Source of the DNA: Alphaproteobacteria bacterium
GTDB taxonomy: Bacteria > Pseudomonadota > Alphaproteobacteria > Rhizobiales > Xanthobacteraceae
DNA: 13,973 nucleotides
Direction: 5' to 3'
NCBI GenBank assembly: GCA_005883115.1
Contig: VAZQ01000325.1
Coordinates: 1 to 13,973, forward strand
How positions within the stretch are numbered: position 1 is the first letter of the stretch; every line of letters begins with the position of its first letter. This document shows, in pieces, positions 6,696 to 13,271 of this stretch. The position numbers were made by a program, and so were the translations under genes. A model generated the notes under the pieces. The model saw only the letters and a list, made by a program, of their open reading frames with translations. It was not told where the DNA came from and made no database searches.

Positions 6696-7433
6696 ATGCT
6701 ACGTTGTTCCCTCGCCTACGCGGCGATCGTCATTTGTTCTTTAGCGCCGCCGCATTCCGCCGCTCACGCTCAGTCGCGTGCCGTGATTGAGTTGTTTACG
6801 AGTCAAGGCTGCTCGTCCTGCCCACCGGCCGACCAACTGCTCGGCCAGCTGACGGCCGATCCCTCTCTCGTTCCCGTCAGCGTGCCGGTCGATTACTGGG
6901 ATTATCTCGGCTGGAAGGACACGCTCGCCGATCCGCGCCACACCGCCCGACAGAAAGCCTACGCACATGCGCGCGGCGACGGCCAAGTCTACACGCCTCA
7001 AGTCGTGGTGAACGGAATCCTGCACGCGGTCGGTAGCGATAAGGCTGCGATCGAGGCTGCTATCGCGAACAGCCGCAAGAACGGCGCGATGTCATTGCTG
7101 CCGACGCTGACGCTCTCGGATACCCGGCTCAACGTTATGGTGCCAGAGGTTGCGGATGCTCGCACGAGCGCCGAAGTCTGGCTGGTTGGACTGGCCAGGG
7201 CCGCCACCATCGCCATTGGGCGCGGCGAGAACAAAGGCCGCACGATCACCTACCACAATGTCGTACGCCGCTGGATGAAGCTCGGCGATTGGACTGGCAA
7301 CGCCCATTCGTGGACCATCCCGGTGCAGACGCTCAAGGGCGCGAACATCGATGAAGCGGCAGTCCTAGTGCAAAGCGGCACGACCGAAAAGCCGAAGGCG
7401 ATCCTCGGGGCGGCGCTGGCGGCGATCCAGTGA
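6696..7433 (+). CDS. Exported thioredoxin-like protein, DUF1223 family
   Basis: Function unknown. The 245-residue product begins with a clear signal peptide: basic start, hydrophobic core at about 6-17 and an A-H-A cleavage site near residue 25, so it is probably periplasmic. The mature part starts with V-I-E-L-F-T-S-Q-G-C-S-S-C-P-P-A-D, a thioredoxin-like first strand and C-x-x-C pair (Cys39, Cys42) characteristic of DUF1223. Also typical are V-D-Y-W-D-Y-L-G-W-K-D, the R-Q-K-A-Y segment and Y-T-P-Q-V-V-V-N-G, the last probably holding the cis-proline. The C-terminal half is a second beta-rich region. It follows acnA by 110 bases with no clear terminator between, so co-transcription is possible. 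A periplasmic redox or metal role is inferred from the C-x-x-C only. Confidence 0.92.
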   Translation: MLRCSLAYAAIVICSLAPPHSAAHAQSRAVIELFTSQGCSSCPPADQLLGQLTADPSLVPVSVPVDYWDYLGWKDTLADPRHTARQKAYAHARGDGQVYTPQVVVNGILHAVGSDKAAIEAAIANSRKNGAMSLLPTLTLSDTRLNVMVPEVADARTSAEVWLVGLARAATIAIGRGENKGRTITYHNVVRRWMKLGDWTGNAHSWTIPVQTLKGANIDEAAVLVQSGTTEKPKAILGAALAAIQ

Positions 7434-7785
7434 ACGCAAGTCGATAGCCCACGAGCGCAGCTTCGGCTCGCTCCATGGAATCTTCCGCTTGCGGCGTGAC
7501 TGACCGAGCGGGGCCGGTCCACCTTGGACTCCGAGGTGCTGGGCGGTGGCAAATCCGGGCTCAACGGAAAGATCGGGCGTAAGGCAACAATCTTCTGCTT
7601 GGCATTTCGGCTTGGCGCGTGCCTGACTGGATTGGGCAATATTATGATTTCATTAACCAATTCGTGAGGATCGCGGGTGACTATGTCGCAGTCACGCGAC
7701 ACCGTGCTGCGACAGTCATTGCACTTGCCGATGCTTGCATCCGGCGCAATCATTGCGGCATTGATCCGTCGAAGGGAGGCGCCGA
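7434..7785 (+). other. 352-base intergenic region with hairpins and a regulatory box
   Basis: No convincing protein gene of usual size. The left part holds three close hairpins: 7453-7473 (GAGCG-C-AGC, loop TTCG, GCT-CGCTC), 7502-7519 (GACCG/CGGTC) and 7520-7538 (CACCTTGG, loop ACT, CCGAGGTG). The first starts 19 bases after the DUF1223 stop and may act in termination, though it has no T-run. The right part is AT-richer, with a CtrA-like box at 7642-7658 and a short frame at 7677-7805 that overlaps the DUF2794 start. Confidence 0.6.
7642..7658 (+). promoter_or_regulatory. CtrA-like binding site upstream of DUF2794
   Basis: TTAT, seven bases, TTAACC matches the alphaproteobacterial cell-cycle regulator CtrA consensus TTAA-N7-TTAAC with a single mismatch in the left half. 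It lies about 130 bases before the DUF2794 ATG in an AT-rich patch of an otherwise GC-rich window. Binding is not shown by sequence alone. Confidence 0.4.
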
Positions 7786-7805
7786 ATGAGCCGCGGCGAT
7801 ACTGA
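7677..7805 (+). CDS. Possible 42-residue leader ORF overlapping DUF2794
   Basis: A GTG at 7677 has TGAGGA six bases upstream, and an in-frame ATG follows at 7683. The frame encodes 42 residues with a hydrophobic stretch (L-P-M-L-A-S-G-A-I-I-A-A-L-I) followed by three arginines, then ends at TGA 7803-7805, 20 bases inside the DUF2794 gene in another frame. This could be a small membrane peptide or a coupling leader. No known family is recognised, and chance is quite possible. Confidence 0.2.
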   Translation: MTMSQSRDTVLRQSLHLPMLASGAIIAALIRRREAPNEPRRY

Positions 7806-8160
7806 GCCGAGCGAGTTGCATGGGGGCGAGGCTTCCGCTGCTGTGTCCCTCGCTCCCGTAAGCCGAGTGACTTTCGACCGGCGCGAGCTCAATCGTATTT
7901 TCGGCCTCTATGGTCGCAAGGTCGCCGCCGGCGAATGGCGTGACTATGCCATTGATTTTCTGAGGGACCGCGCGGTGTTTTCCGTGTTCCGCCGTGCCGC
8001 CGAGATTCCGGTCTACCGCATTGAGAAAAGCCCAAAGCTCGCGCGCCGGCAGGGCGCCTATAGCGTGATCTCGGCCACCGGCTTGATCGTACGCCGCGGC
8101 CATGAGCTCGACCCGGTGCTGCGCGCAATCGATCAGTCGCTCAGCGTCGTGACCAGCTGA
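7786..8160 (+). CDS. DUF2794 family conserved protein
   Basis: Function unknown; a small cytoplasmic protein widespread in alphaproteobacteria. The 124-residue product has a variable, probably flexible N-terminus of about 27 residues, then the conserved block: F-D-R-R-E-L-N-R-I-F-x-L-Y-G-R, A-A-G-E-W-R-D-Y-A-I-D-F, V-F-S-V-F-R-R-A-A-E-I-P, Y-R-I-E-K-x-P-K-L-A-R-R-Q-G-A-Y and S-A-T-G-L-I-x-R-R-G-H-x-L. No signal peptide or membrane helix. GAAGGGAGG six bases before ATG 7786 is a strong ribosome binding site. Its stop is 11 bases from the end of the convergent GNAT gene. Confidence 0.93.
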   Translation: MSRGDTEPSELHGGEASAAVSLAPVSRVTFDRRELNRIFGLYGRKVAAGEWRDYAIDFLRDRAVFSVFRRAAEIPVYRIEKSPKLARRQGAYSVISATGLIVRRGHELDPVLRAIDQSLSVVTS

Positions 8161-8171
8161 CCGCGGCGCAA

Positions 8172-8696
8172 TCACGGGATCGCCGTCGCGCCGATCCCAA
8201 GCGGTCGCTGCATCAAGACGCTGTCGAGCCAGCGGCCGAACTTGAAGCCCACATTGTCGAACGTGCCGACCATGCGGAAGCCGGCGGCGCGGTGCAGTTC
8301 GATCGAGCCGACGTTGGCCGAATCCCCGATCACCGCGATCATTTGCCGGAATCCGCCGGCTTCGGCTTCGGCGATCAGCCGTTCGAGCAGCGCGCGGCCG
8401 ATCCCCCGGCGCTGCATTGCCGGGGCGATATAGATCGAATCCTCCACACTCCACCGATAGGCCGGCCGTGCCCGATAGGGGGCGGCATAGGCGTAGCCGA
8501 CGATCTCGCGATCAAGCTCCGCCACCAGATAAGGATAGGCGCCGACCCGAAGCGCCTCGTAGCGTTGCGCCATTTCGCGCTCGCTGGGCGGCTCGATCTC
8601 GAACGATGCAGTGCCGTGCCGCACGGCGTGCTCGTAGATGAGGGTAATTGCTGCGAGATCGGGCGGCTCGGCGGGGCGGATCGGGATGGGGATCAT
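8172..8696 (-). CDS. GNAT N-acetyltransferase, phosphinothricin/L-amino acid acetyltransferase-like (Pat/MnaT)
   Basis: Cytoplasmic acetyl-CoA-dependent N-acetyltransferase. The 174-residue protein matches the Pat/Bar/MnaT subfamily along its length: I-R-P-A-x-x-x-D-L-x-x-I at the start, Y-x-H-A-V-x-x-G-T-A-S-F-E, Y-A-A-P-Y-R-x-R-x-A-Y-R-W-S-V-E-D-S-I-Y-I, the acetyl-CoA motif Q-R-R-G-I-G at 95-100, and the late H-R-A-A-G-F segment with G-x-F-x-N-V-G-F-K-F-G-R-W-L-D. Members acetylate the amino group of small molecules such as methionine sulfone or phosphinothricin; the natural substrate here cannot be told. No good ribosome binding site precedes ATG 8696. It lies 135 bases downstream of the BI-1 gene beyond a strong hairpin, so it probably has its own promoter. 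Confidence 0.93.
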   Translation of the reverse strand: MIPIPIRPAEPPDLAAITLIYEHAVRHGTASFEIEPPSEREMAQRYEALRVGAYPYLVAELDREIVGYAYAAPYRARPAYRWSVEDSIYIAPAMQRRGIGRALLERLIAEAEAGGFRQMIAVIGDSANVGSIELHRAAGFRMVGTFDNVGFKFGRWLDSVLMQRPLGIGATAIP

Positions 8697-8775
8697 GAAT
8701 CAGACGACGAACGACGGATGCCCGGAATGATAGCGCACCTGCTCGCGTGCTGGTCGGCTCTCACTCCAAACGCGA

Positions 8776-8804
8776 CGGCGCCCCGGCTTATCGCCGGGGC
8801 GCCG
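8776..8804 (-). terminator. Terminator hairpin downstream of the BI-1 gene
   Basis: A perfect 12-pair GC-rich stem (8776-8787 with 8793-8804) with the five-base loop TTATC, 27 bases past the BI-1 stop. Downstream on the minus strand it is followed by TCGCGTTTGG, so the T-run is poor. It is the strongest hairpin in the window and is best read as ending BI-1 transcription before the GNAT gene. Confidence 0.65.
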
Positions 8805-8831
8805 CTTAACTCAGTCGTTTATTGCGGTCGC

Positions 8832-9596
8832 TCAGCGACGATCGCCGTGGAAGCGCAACATGAACAAGAACAGGTTGATGAAGTCGAGATAGAGCGAGAG
8901 CGCGCCCATCACCGCCTTGCGGCCGACGATAGTGCCGTCCTCCATCGGATCGTACATCTCCTTGATCCGCTGGGTATCCCAGGCGGTCAGGCCGGCGAAG
9001 ATCAGCACCCCAATCGCGGAGATGACGAAGTCGAGGCCGCTGCTCTTGAGGAACAGGTTGACCAGCATGGCGATAATCAGCCCTATCAGCCCCATGAGCA
9101 GGAAGGAGCCCACCGGCGAGAGATCACGCTGAGTCGTGTAGCCGTAAAGGCTCAACGCGCCGAAAGCCGCCGCCGAGATGAAGAACACGCGCGTGATCGA
9201 GGTGAGGGTGTAGGCCAGGAACACCGACGACAACATTAATCCGAGCAGCGCCGCATAAACCATGAACAGCGCGAATGCGGTCGAGGGCTCCAGCCGGTCG
9301 ATGCGCCAGCTGATGAGAAAGACCAAGCCCAGCGTTCCCAAAAATAGAACCAGTACCGCTGGTCCGCTGAAGATCATCTGGCCGAATGACGTCAATCCGA
9401 CGATGGTGCCAGTTGCGTTGGTCACGACCGCCGCCTGGAATGTGAGCCAGGAGGCGATGCCGGTGAGCGCGACGGCGATAGCCATGTAGTTGTAGACGCG
9501 GATCATGTAGGCGCGCAGGCCTTGATCGATCGCAACCGCCCGGTCCGCACCGACGCCGCGTCTAGCAGCCGCGTAGTTCCGGTCGAAATCCGACAT
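8832..9596 (-). CDS. Bax inhibitor-1/YccA (TMBIM) family membrane protein
   Basis: Seven-helix inner-membrane protein of the BI-1/TMBIM superfamily; the Bacillus member YetJ is a pH-sensitive calcium leak channel, and the alphaproteobacterial role is not well defined. The 254-residue product has an N-terminal cytoplasmic tail of about 30 residues, followed by hydrophobic helices through to residue 249. The family's sensing aspartates are present: Asp207 in A-W-D-T-Q-R-I-K-E-M-Y and Asp238 in S-L-Y-L-D-F-I-N-L-F, corresponding to Asp171 and Asp195 of YetJ. AGAGAGG about eight bases upstream of ATG 9596 is a usable ribosome binding site. Separate from both neighbours, with hairpins on each side. 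Confidence 0.96.
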   Translation of the reverse strand: MSDFDRNYAAARRGVGADRAVAIDQGLRAYMIRVYNYMAIAVALTGIASWLTFQAAVVTNATGTIVGLTSFGQMIFSGPAVLVLFLGTLGLVFLISWRIDRLEPSTAFALFMVYAALLGLMLSSVFLAYTLTSITRVFFISAAAFGALSLYGYTTQRDLSPVGSFLLMGLIGLIIAMLVNLFLKSSGLDFVISAIGVLIFAGLTAWDTQRIKEMYDPMEDGTIVGRKAVMGALSLYLDFINLFLFMLRFHGDRR

Positions 9597-9898
9597 GGAA
9601 GGTACCTCTCTCTAGTTCCGACCCGAGGCCGGATGGTGGGGCGCCCTACCGACACAGCGGCTGGCGCCCGATGCGCGGAATCTAGTGCGGGATTGGTTCC
9701 GACGCCAGATGCCGCAACAGCGATTTGTTGACGCTGACCTTCAAAAGGCCGACCAAATTACATTATGGCAATACGCCGCGCACCGCAAAGGAGCCGCCCG
9801 GACGCGGCAAGTTGTCGCCCGATGGGCCAAGAGGCCCTTTGGGCGAAAGCCGGGCAGGACGCGCGGCTTAGGCTGTTGGGAGCCCTTTGAAGCGTTGG
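9597..9898 (-). other. 302-base intergenic region between the ABC permease and BI-1 genes
   Basis: No supported gene. Holds a hairpin that may end permease transcription (9815-9846), an AT-rich patch (about 9721-9770) that may contain the BI-1 promoter but shows no clear pair of hexamers, and the BI-1 ribosome binding site at the left edge. Open frames crossing it on both strands look like high-GC shadows. Confidence 0.6.
9815..9846 (-). terminator. Hairpin downstream of the ABC permease gene
   Basis: TCGCCC-GAT-GGGCC, loop AAGA, GGCCC-TTT-GGGCGA: a six-pair outer and five-pair inner stem separated by a three-by-three internal loop that can partly pair. It starts 52 bases after the permease stop on that strand. 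No T-run follows, so it may be a processing or stability element rather than a classical terminator. Confidence 0.45.
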
Positions 9899-12472
9899 CT
9901 AGAGATTTCGTAGCACACCGGCCGGCTTTTGGCGGAGAGCGGTGAACGTGCCGATCAGACCCAGTGCGACCATTGCGACAACCGCGCCGCTGGCCGCGGC
10001 AATCAGTGGGCCGGGCAACCAAATGAATGAAAGCTTCATCAGCCTGACAATGACAAGCGCGGCGGCGGCCGAGCCCGCCGCCACACCGAACACGGCGGTT
10101 CCCACGCCGAGAACGAGGTATTCGAGCGCGTAGGCAGACAGAAGGCGCAGCCGCGTTGCGCCGATGGTCTTGAGGATGACCGCGTCACGCACGCGCTGGT
10201 GGTGGCCTGCCGCGAGCGCACCACCCAGCACCAGCACGGCCGCCAATAGAGTGAGCGCACTCGCGCCCCTGATGCCCAGCGCCAGATTCGAAACGATGTG
10301 GCCGACCGCATCGACCGCCTCGCGCACACGTATGGTGACGACTGCCGGGAAGTCCTCCGCCAGCCCGTTAAGGAGAGCCGACTCCTCGTCGTTCGTGCTG
10401 CCACCGGGATAGACCAGGGTGGCGATATGCCCGTGAGGCGCATCCCGGAAGGTAGCGGGCGAGAATACCATGACGAAATTGATGCCGAGACTCTGCCAAT
10501 CGACGGCGCGCAGGTTGGCGATCGTCGCGGTGAGATTGCGGCCGAGGACGTTGACTGTGATGTTGTCGCCAATTTTGAGGCCAAGTCCTTCGGCGATGCG
10601 GTTCTCTAATGAGACCAACGGCGGGCCCTGGTAGTTCGGCTGCCACCATTGCCCTTGAATGAGGCGCGAGCCCGGTGGGAGCTCGTTTCCATAGGTGATG
10701 CCGCGGTCGCCCCGCAGTACCCAGCCGGCATCGGCAGAGACCTTCAGGTTTTCAACACCTACACCGTTCACCGCCACGATGCGACCACGCAGCATCGGCA
10801 CCCGCTCAAGCACGGCTCGCGGCGCACGCGTGCGGATGAAGGCATCGAATGTCTCGCCGGCGGCGGGAGGAATATCCACGAAATAGAACGATGGGGCCCT
10901 GTCCGGCAACGCCGCCAGGAATTGTCGTCGCAAATTGCCCTCGATCGCAATGACCGTGACGACGACGGCAAGGCACAAGCCGAAGGAAATGACGACGCTC
11001 GCCGTGAGCGCGCCTGGGCGGTGGATGTTGGCGATGGCGAGGCGAAGGACCGGGGAGCGCGGCCGTGGCAGGTGACGTGCTATCAGCGTGATCAGCGCCG
11101 CCACCGAGCGAAGCAGCACGAAAGCGCCCGCTGCCGCAACCACGAAGACCACGCTAATGCGTCGGTCATGGCCGAACTCGATGGCCAGGATTGCGAGCGT
11201 GCATCCAAGAAGTATCGTTGCTACGATATAGGGGCGGCGAGGCCAGCGACGATCGCTTGCGACCTCGTCACGGAAAAGTGCCGAAACCGGCACGTCATGG
11301 GCACGCCCGAGCGGCCAGACGGCGAAAGCGGCGGCGATGAGCAGTCCATAAATAAGGGCGAGCGCAAGGTCGCCCGCATGCAGCGTCGGCGTGAGTGGCA
11401 ACGGCAATGCCGCGCCGAGAGTCCACGCCACAAGAAATGGCAAAGCCGCGCCGATGAGTAGGCCCGGCAGCGCGCCGAGGCCGGCGAGCACAAGTACCTG
11501 GGTGAGATAGATTGCGAAAACGCGCCTGCCAGAAGCGCCCATCGCCTTGAGCACGGCGATGGTCTCGCGCCGGCCACCGACGTGGCTCTTGACCGCGTTC
11601 GCAACGCCGACGCCACCGACCAGGAGAGCGGTCAAGCCGACCAACACGAGGTATTGCGTAAAGCGCTCGACATTCTGTTCGAGCGACGGCGAGGCATTAG
11701 CCCGCGATCGTAATTCCCATCCAGCCTTGGGCAACTCGCTTTGCGCTGTGGCCGCCACCGTGCGCACCGCCGCATCGGTTCTGTTATTTTCAGGAAGGCG
11801 CAAGCGATAGTGCCAGCGTACGACGCTTCCGGGCTGTAATAGGCCACTCGCTTGCAGTGCTTGTTCGCTCACGAGCAACCGCGGGCCAAAGCCAATACCG
11901 CCGGAAAGCTTGTCAGGCTCGGATGTCAGAATGGCCCGAATTTCGATGATTGCGGAGCCGAGTGTGATGCGGGCATCCGGCCCGAGAGAGAGCCGCGCGA
12001 GCAGACCGGAGTCGGCGGCGGCACCGAAGGCTCCATTCCGATATGCCAGCGTCTGCTCGAGCGGCTGCGGCGGATCGGCTGCGACGCTACCGTAGAGCGG
12101 GTAATTGCCATCGACTGCCTTCACCTCGACCAGGGTTGTGCGCCCGTCCTGCGCGCGCGCCATGGCGCGCATGGTGGCGGCGAGCGATACCGCCCCTTGG
12201 CGATCAAGAAATGCGCGCTCCTCGGCGTTCGCTGAGCGCATACTGAGAGTGAACGCGAGGTCGCCGCCGAGGATGACGCGGCCTTCGCGTGCGAGCCCCT
12301 CAGCTAGCCCGGCCGCGAGTGAACTCACGCCGGCGATGGCCATAACGCCCAGGGCAGTACATGCGATGAATACGTAGAATCCGCGCAAACCGCCGCGCAA
12401 TTCGCGCGCAGCGAAGCGCAGCGGCAGTAGACGGCCGCCGTGCCGCTGAGGAAATGACGAGCGGGCTTTCAT
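9899..12472 (-). CDS. FtsX-type ABC transporter permease (YbbP-like)
   Basis: Large inner-membrane permease that pairs with the ATPase encoded just upstream; the YbbA-YbbP type is related to MacB and LolCE, envelope machines that use mechanical force rather than classical substrate channels. The 857-residue protein fits the duplicated FtsX architecture. It has a first helix at about 31-58 after A-A-R-E-L-R-G-G-L-R-G-F, a large periplasmic domain, an FtsX block from about 272 with coupling helix E-T-I-A-V-L-K-A-M-G-A-S, more helices, a second periplasmic domain, and a C-terminal FtsX block from about 727 with D-A-V-I-L-K-T-I-G-A-T. The start is 70 bases after the ATPase stop, with GAGAAG upstream. 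Intact. The cargo is unknown. Confidence 0.95.
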   Translation of the reverse strand: MKARSSFPQRHGGRLLPLRFAARELRGGLRGFYVFIACTALGVMAIAGVSSLAAGLAEGLAREGRVILGGDLAFTLSMRSANAEERAFLDRQGAVSLAATMRAMARAQDGRTTLVEVKAVDGNYPLYGSVAADPPQPLEQTLAYRNGAFGAAADSGLLARLSLGPDARITLGSAIIEIRAILTSEPDKLSGGIGFGPRLLVSEQALQASGLLQPGSVVRWHYRLRLPENNRTDAAVRTVAATAQSELPKAGWELRSRANASPSLEQNVERFTQYLVLVGLTALLVGGVGVANAVKSHVGGRRETIAVLKAMGASGRRVFAIYLTQVLVLAGLGALPGLLIGAALPFLVAWTLGAALPLPLTPTLHAGDLALALIYGLLIAAAFAVWPLGRAHDVPVSALFRDEVASDRRWPRRPYIVATILLGCTLAILAIEFGHDRRISVVFVVAAAGAFVLLRSVAALITLIARHLPRPRSPVLRLAIANIHRPGALTASVVISFGLCLAVVVTVIAIEGNLRRQFLAALPDRAPSFYFVDIPPAAGETFDAFIRTRAPRAVLERVPMLRGRIVAVNGVGVENLKVSADAGWVLRGDRGITYGNELPPGSRLIQGQWWQPNYQGPPLVSLENRIAEGLGLKIGDNITVNVLGRNLTATIANLRAVDWQSLGINFVMVFSPATFRDAPHGHIATLVYPGGSTNDEESALLNGLAEDFPAVVTIRVREAVDAVGHIVSNLALGIRGASALTLLAAVLVLGGALAAGHHQRVRDAVILKTIGATRLRLLSAYALEYLVLGVGTAVFGVAAGSAAAALVIVRLMKLSFIWLPGPLIAAASGAVVAMVALGLIGTFTALRQKPAGVLRNL

Positions 12473-12542
12473 GCTTGGGGCTTCTCACCGCATGTTCGGT
12501 CCGTTTCTCTCATTCCCGTAATGAAAAGCGAGCCACTGCGAG

Positions 12543-13271
12543 TCACGACTGCGCCTTCGCCGACGCGCGATGTGGGACAATTTCGATGCTGCCTGAGCGC
12601 AGTCGCACGATGCGGTCGCAACGCACAGCAAGCGCCGGATCGTGCGTGACGAGCACGAGCGTGGTTCCGCGTTGCTCGTGGCCGGCAAAAAGCAAGTCGA
12701 TGATCTCCGCCCCGGTGGTCTCGTCGAGATTGCCTGTCGGCTCGTCGGCGAGAAGAATGGCCGGGTTTGGTGCAAGCGCGCGGGCAAGGGCGACACGCTG
12801 CTGCTCGCCGCCGGAAAGCTCGACCGGATAGTGCCCTCGCCGCTCGCTCAAGCCCACCGCGGCAAGCTCGTGTGCCGCACGGTCGTGAGCATCGTCGAGT
12901 CCGGCAAGTTCCAGCGGCACGGCGACGTTTTCCAGCGCCGTCATGGTGGCAATGAGATGAAAGGACTGAAAAACAATGCCGATATTGCGTCCACGGAAGC
13001 GCGCTAGCGCGTCTTCGCCTAGCGGGTCGAGCGCTTTGCCCGCGACCACGACTGAGCCGGTATCGGCGCGCTCCAACCCGGCCGCGACCATCAGCAAGGT
13101 CGACTTGCCCGAACCTGAAGGGCCGACCAAGCCAACGGCCTCGCCGCGTCGTATGTGCAGATTGAGGTCTTTGAGGATATGAACACGAGCGGCGCCTCGC
13201 CCGAGCGACAGATTGATCCCGCTGAGCGCGACCGCCGGCTGTTCGTGCTCTGATGCGGAGGTGTCCTGCAT
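12543..13271 (-). CDS. ABC transporter ATPase (YbbA-like, MacB/LolD subfamily)
   Basis: Cytoplasmic ATPase for the FtsX-type permease encoded next on the same strand. The 242-residue protein has Walker A G-P-S-G-S-G-K-S-T at 50-58, Q-loop Gln102, signature L-S-G-G-E-Q at 152-157, Walker B with D-E-P-T-G-N-L-D and catalytic Glu177, and switch His210. R-F-R-G-x-N-I-G-I-V-F-Q-S-F-H-L-I and the T-M-T-A-L-E-N-V segment are typical of the LolD/MacB/YbbA group. The frame is open upstream to 13658, but that part is antisense to the esterase and low-complexity; the family start corresponds to ATG 13271. That ATG shares a CATG with the esterase start on the other strand. No strong ribosome binding site is visible before it. 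Confidence 0.94.
   Translation of the reverse strand: MQDTSASEHEQPAVALSGINLSLGRGAARVHILKDLNLHIRRGEAVGLVGPSGSGKSTLLMVAAGLERADTGSVVVAGKALDPLGEDALARFRGRNIGIVFQSFHLIATMTALENVAVPLELAGLDDAHDRAAHELAAVGLSERRGHYPVELSGGEQQRVALARALAPNPAILLADEPTGNLDETTGAEIIDLLFAGHEQRGTTLVLVTHDPALAVRCDRIVRLRSGSIEIVPHRASAKAQS
13257..13261 (+). promoter_or_regulatory. Ribosome binding site that decides the esterase start
   Basis: GGAGG eight bases before ATG 13270, lying inside the N-terminal codons of the ATPase gene on the opposite strand. It supports ATG 13270 over the internal GTG at 13342. Confidence 0.7.

Noticed and set aside
7250..7753. 167-residue minus-strand open frame spanning the DUF1223-DUF2794 gap
   Set aside because: Overlaps the DUF1223 gene antisense for about a third of its length and has no recognisable domain or signal; the real DUF1223 frame explains that part.
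8292..9239. 315-residue plus-strand open frame
   Set aside because: Antisense to the GNAT and BI-1 genes and crosses their terminator; composition dominated by charged residues with no motif.
9728..9766. Plus-strand TTGACG as a -35 element
   Set aside because: No -10 at an acceptable distance, and no plus-strand gene follows.
10649..11461. 270-residue plus-strand open frame
   Set aside because: Entirely antisense to the intact FtsX-type permease; no recognisable domain.
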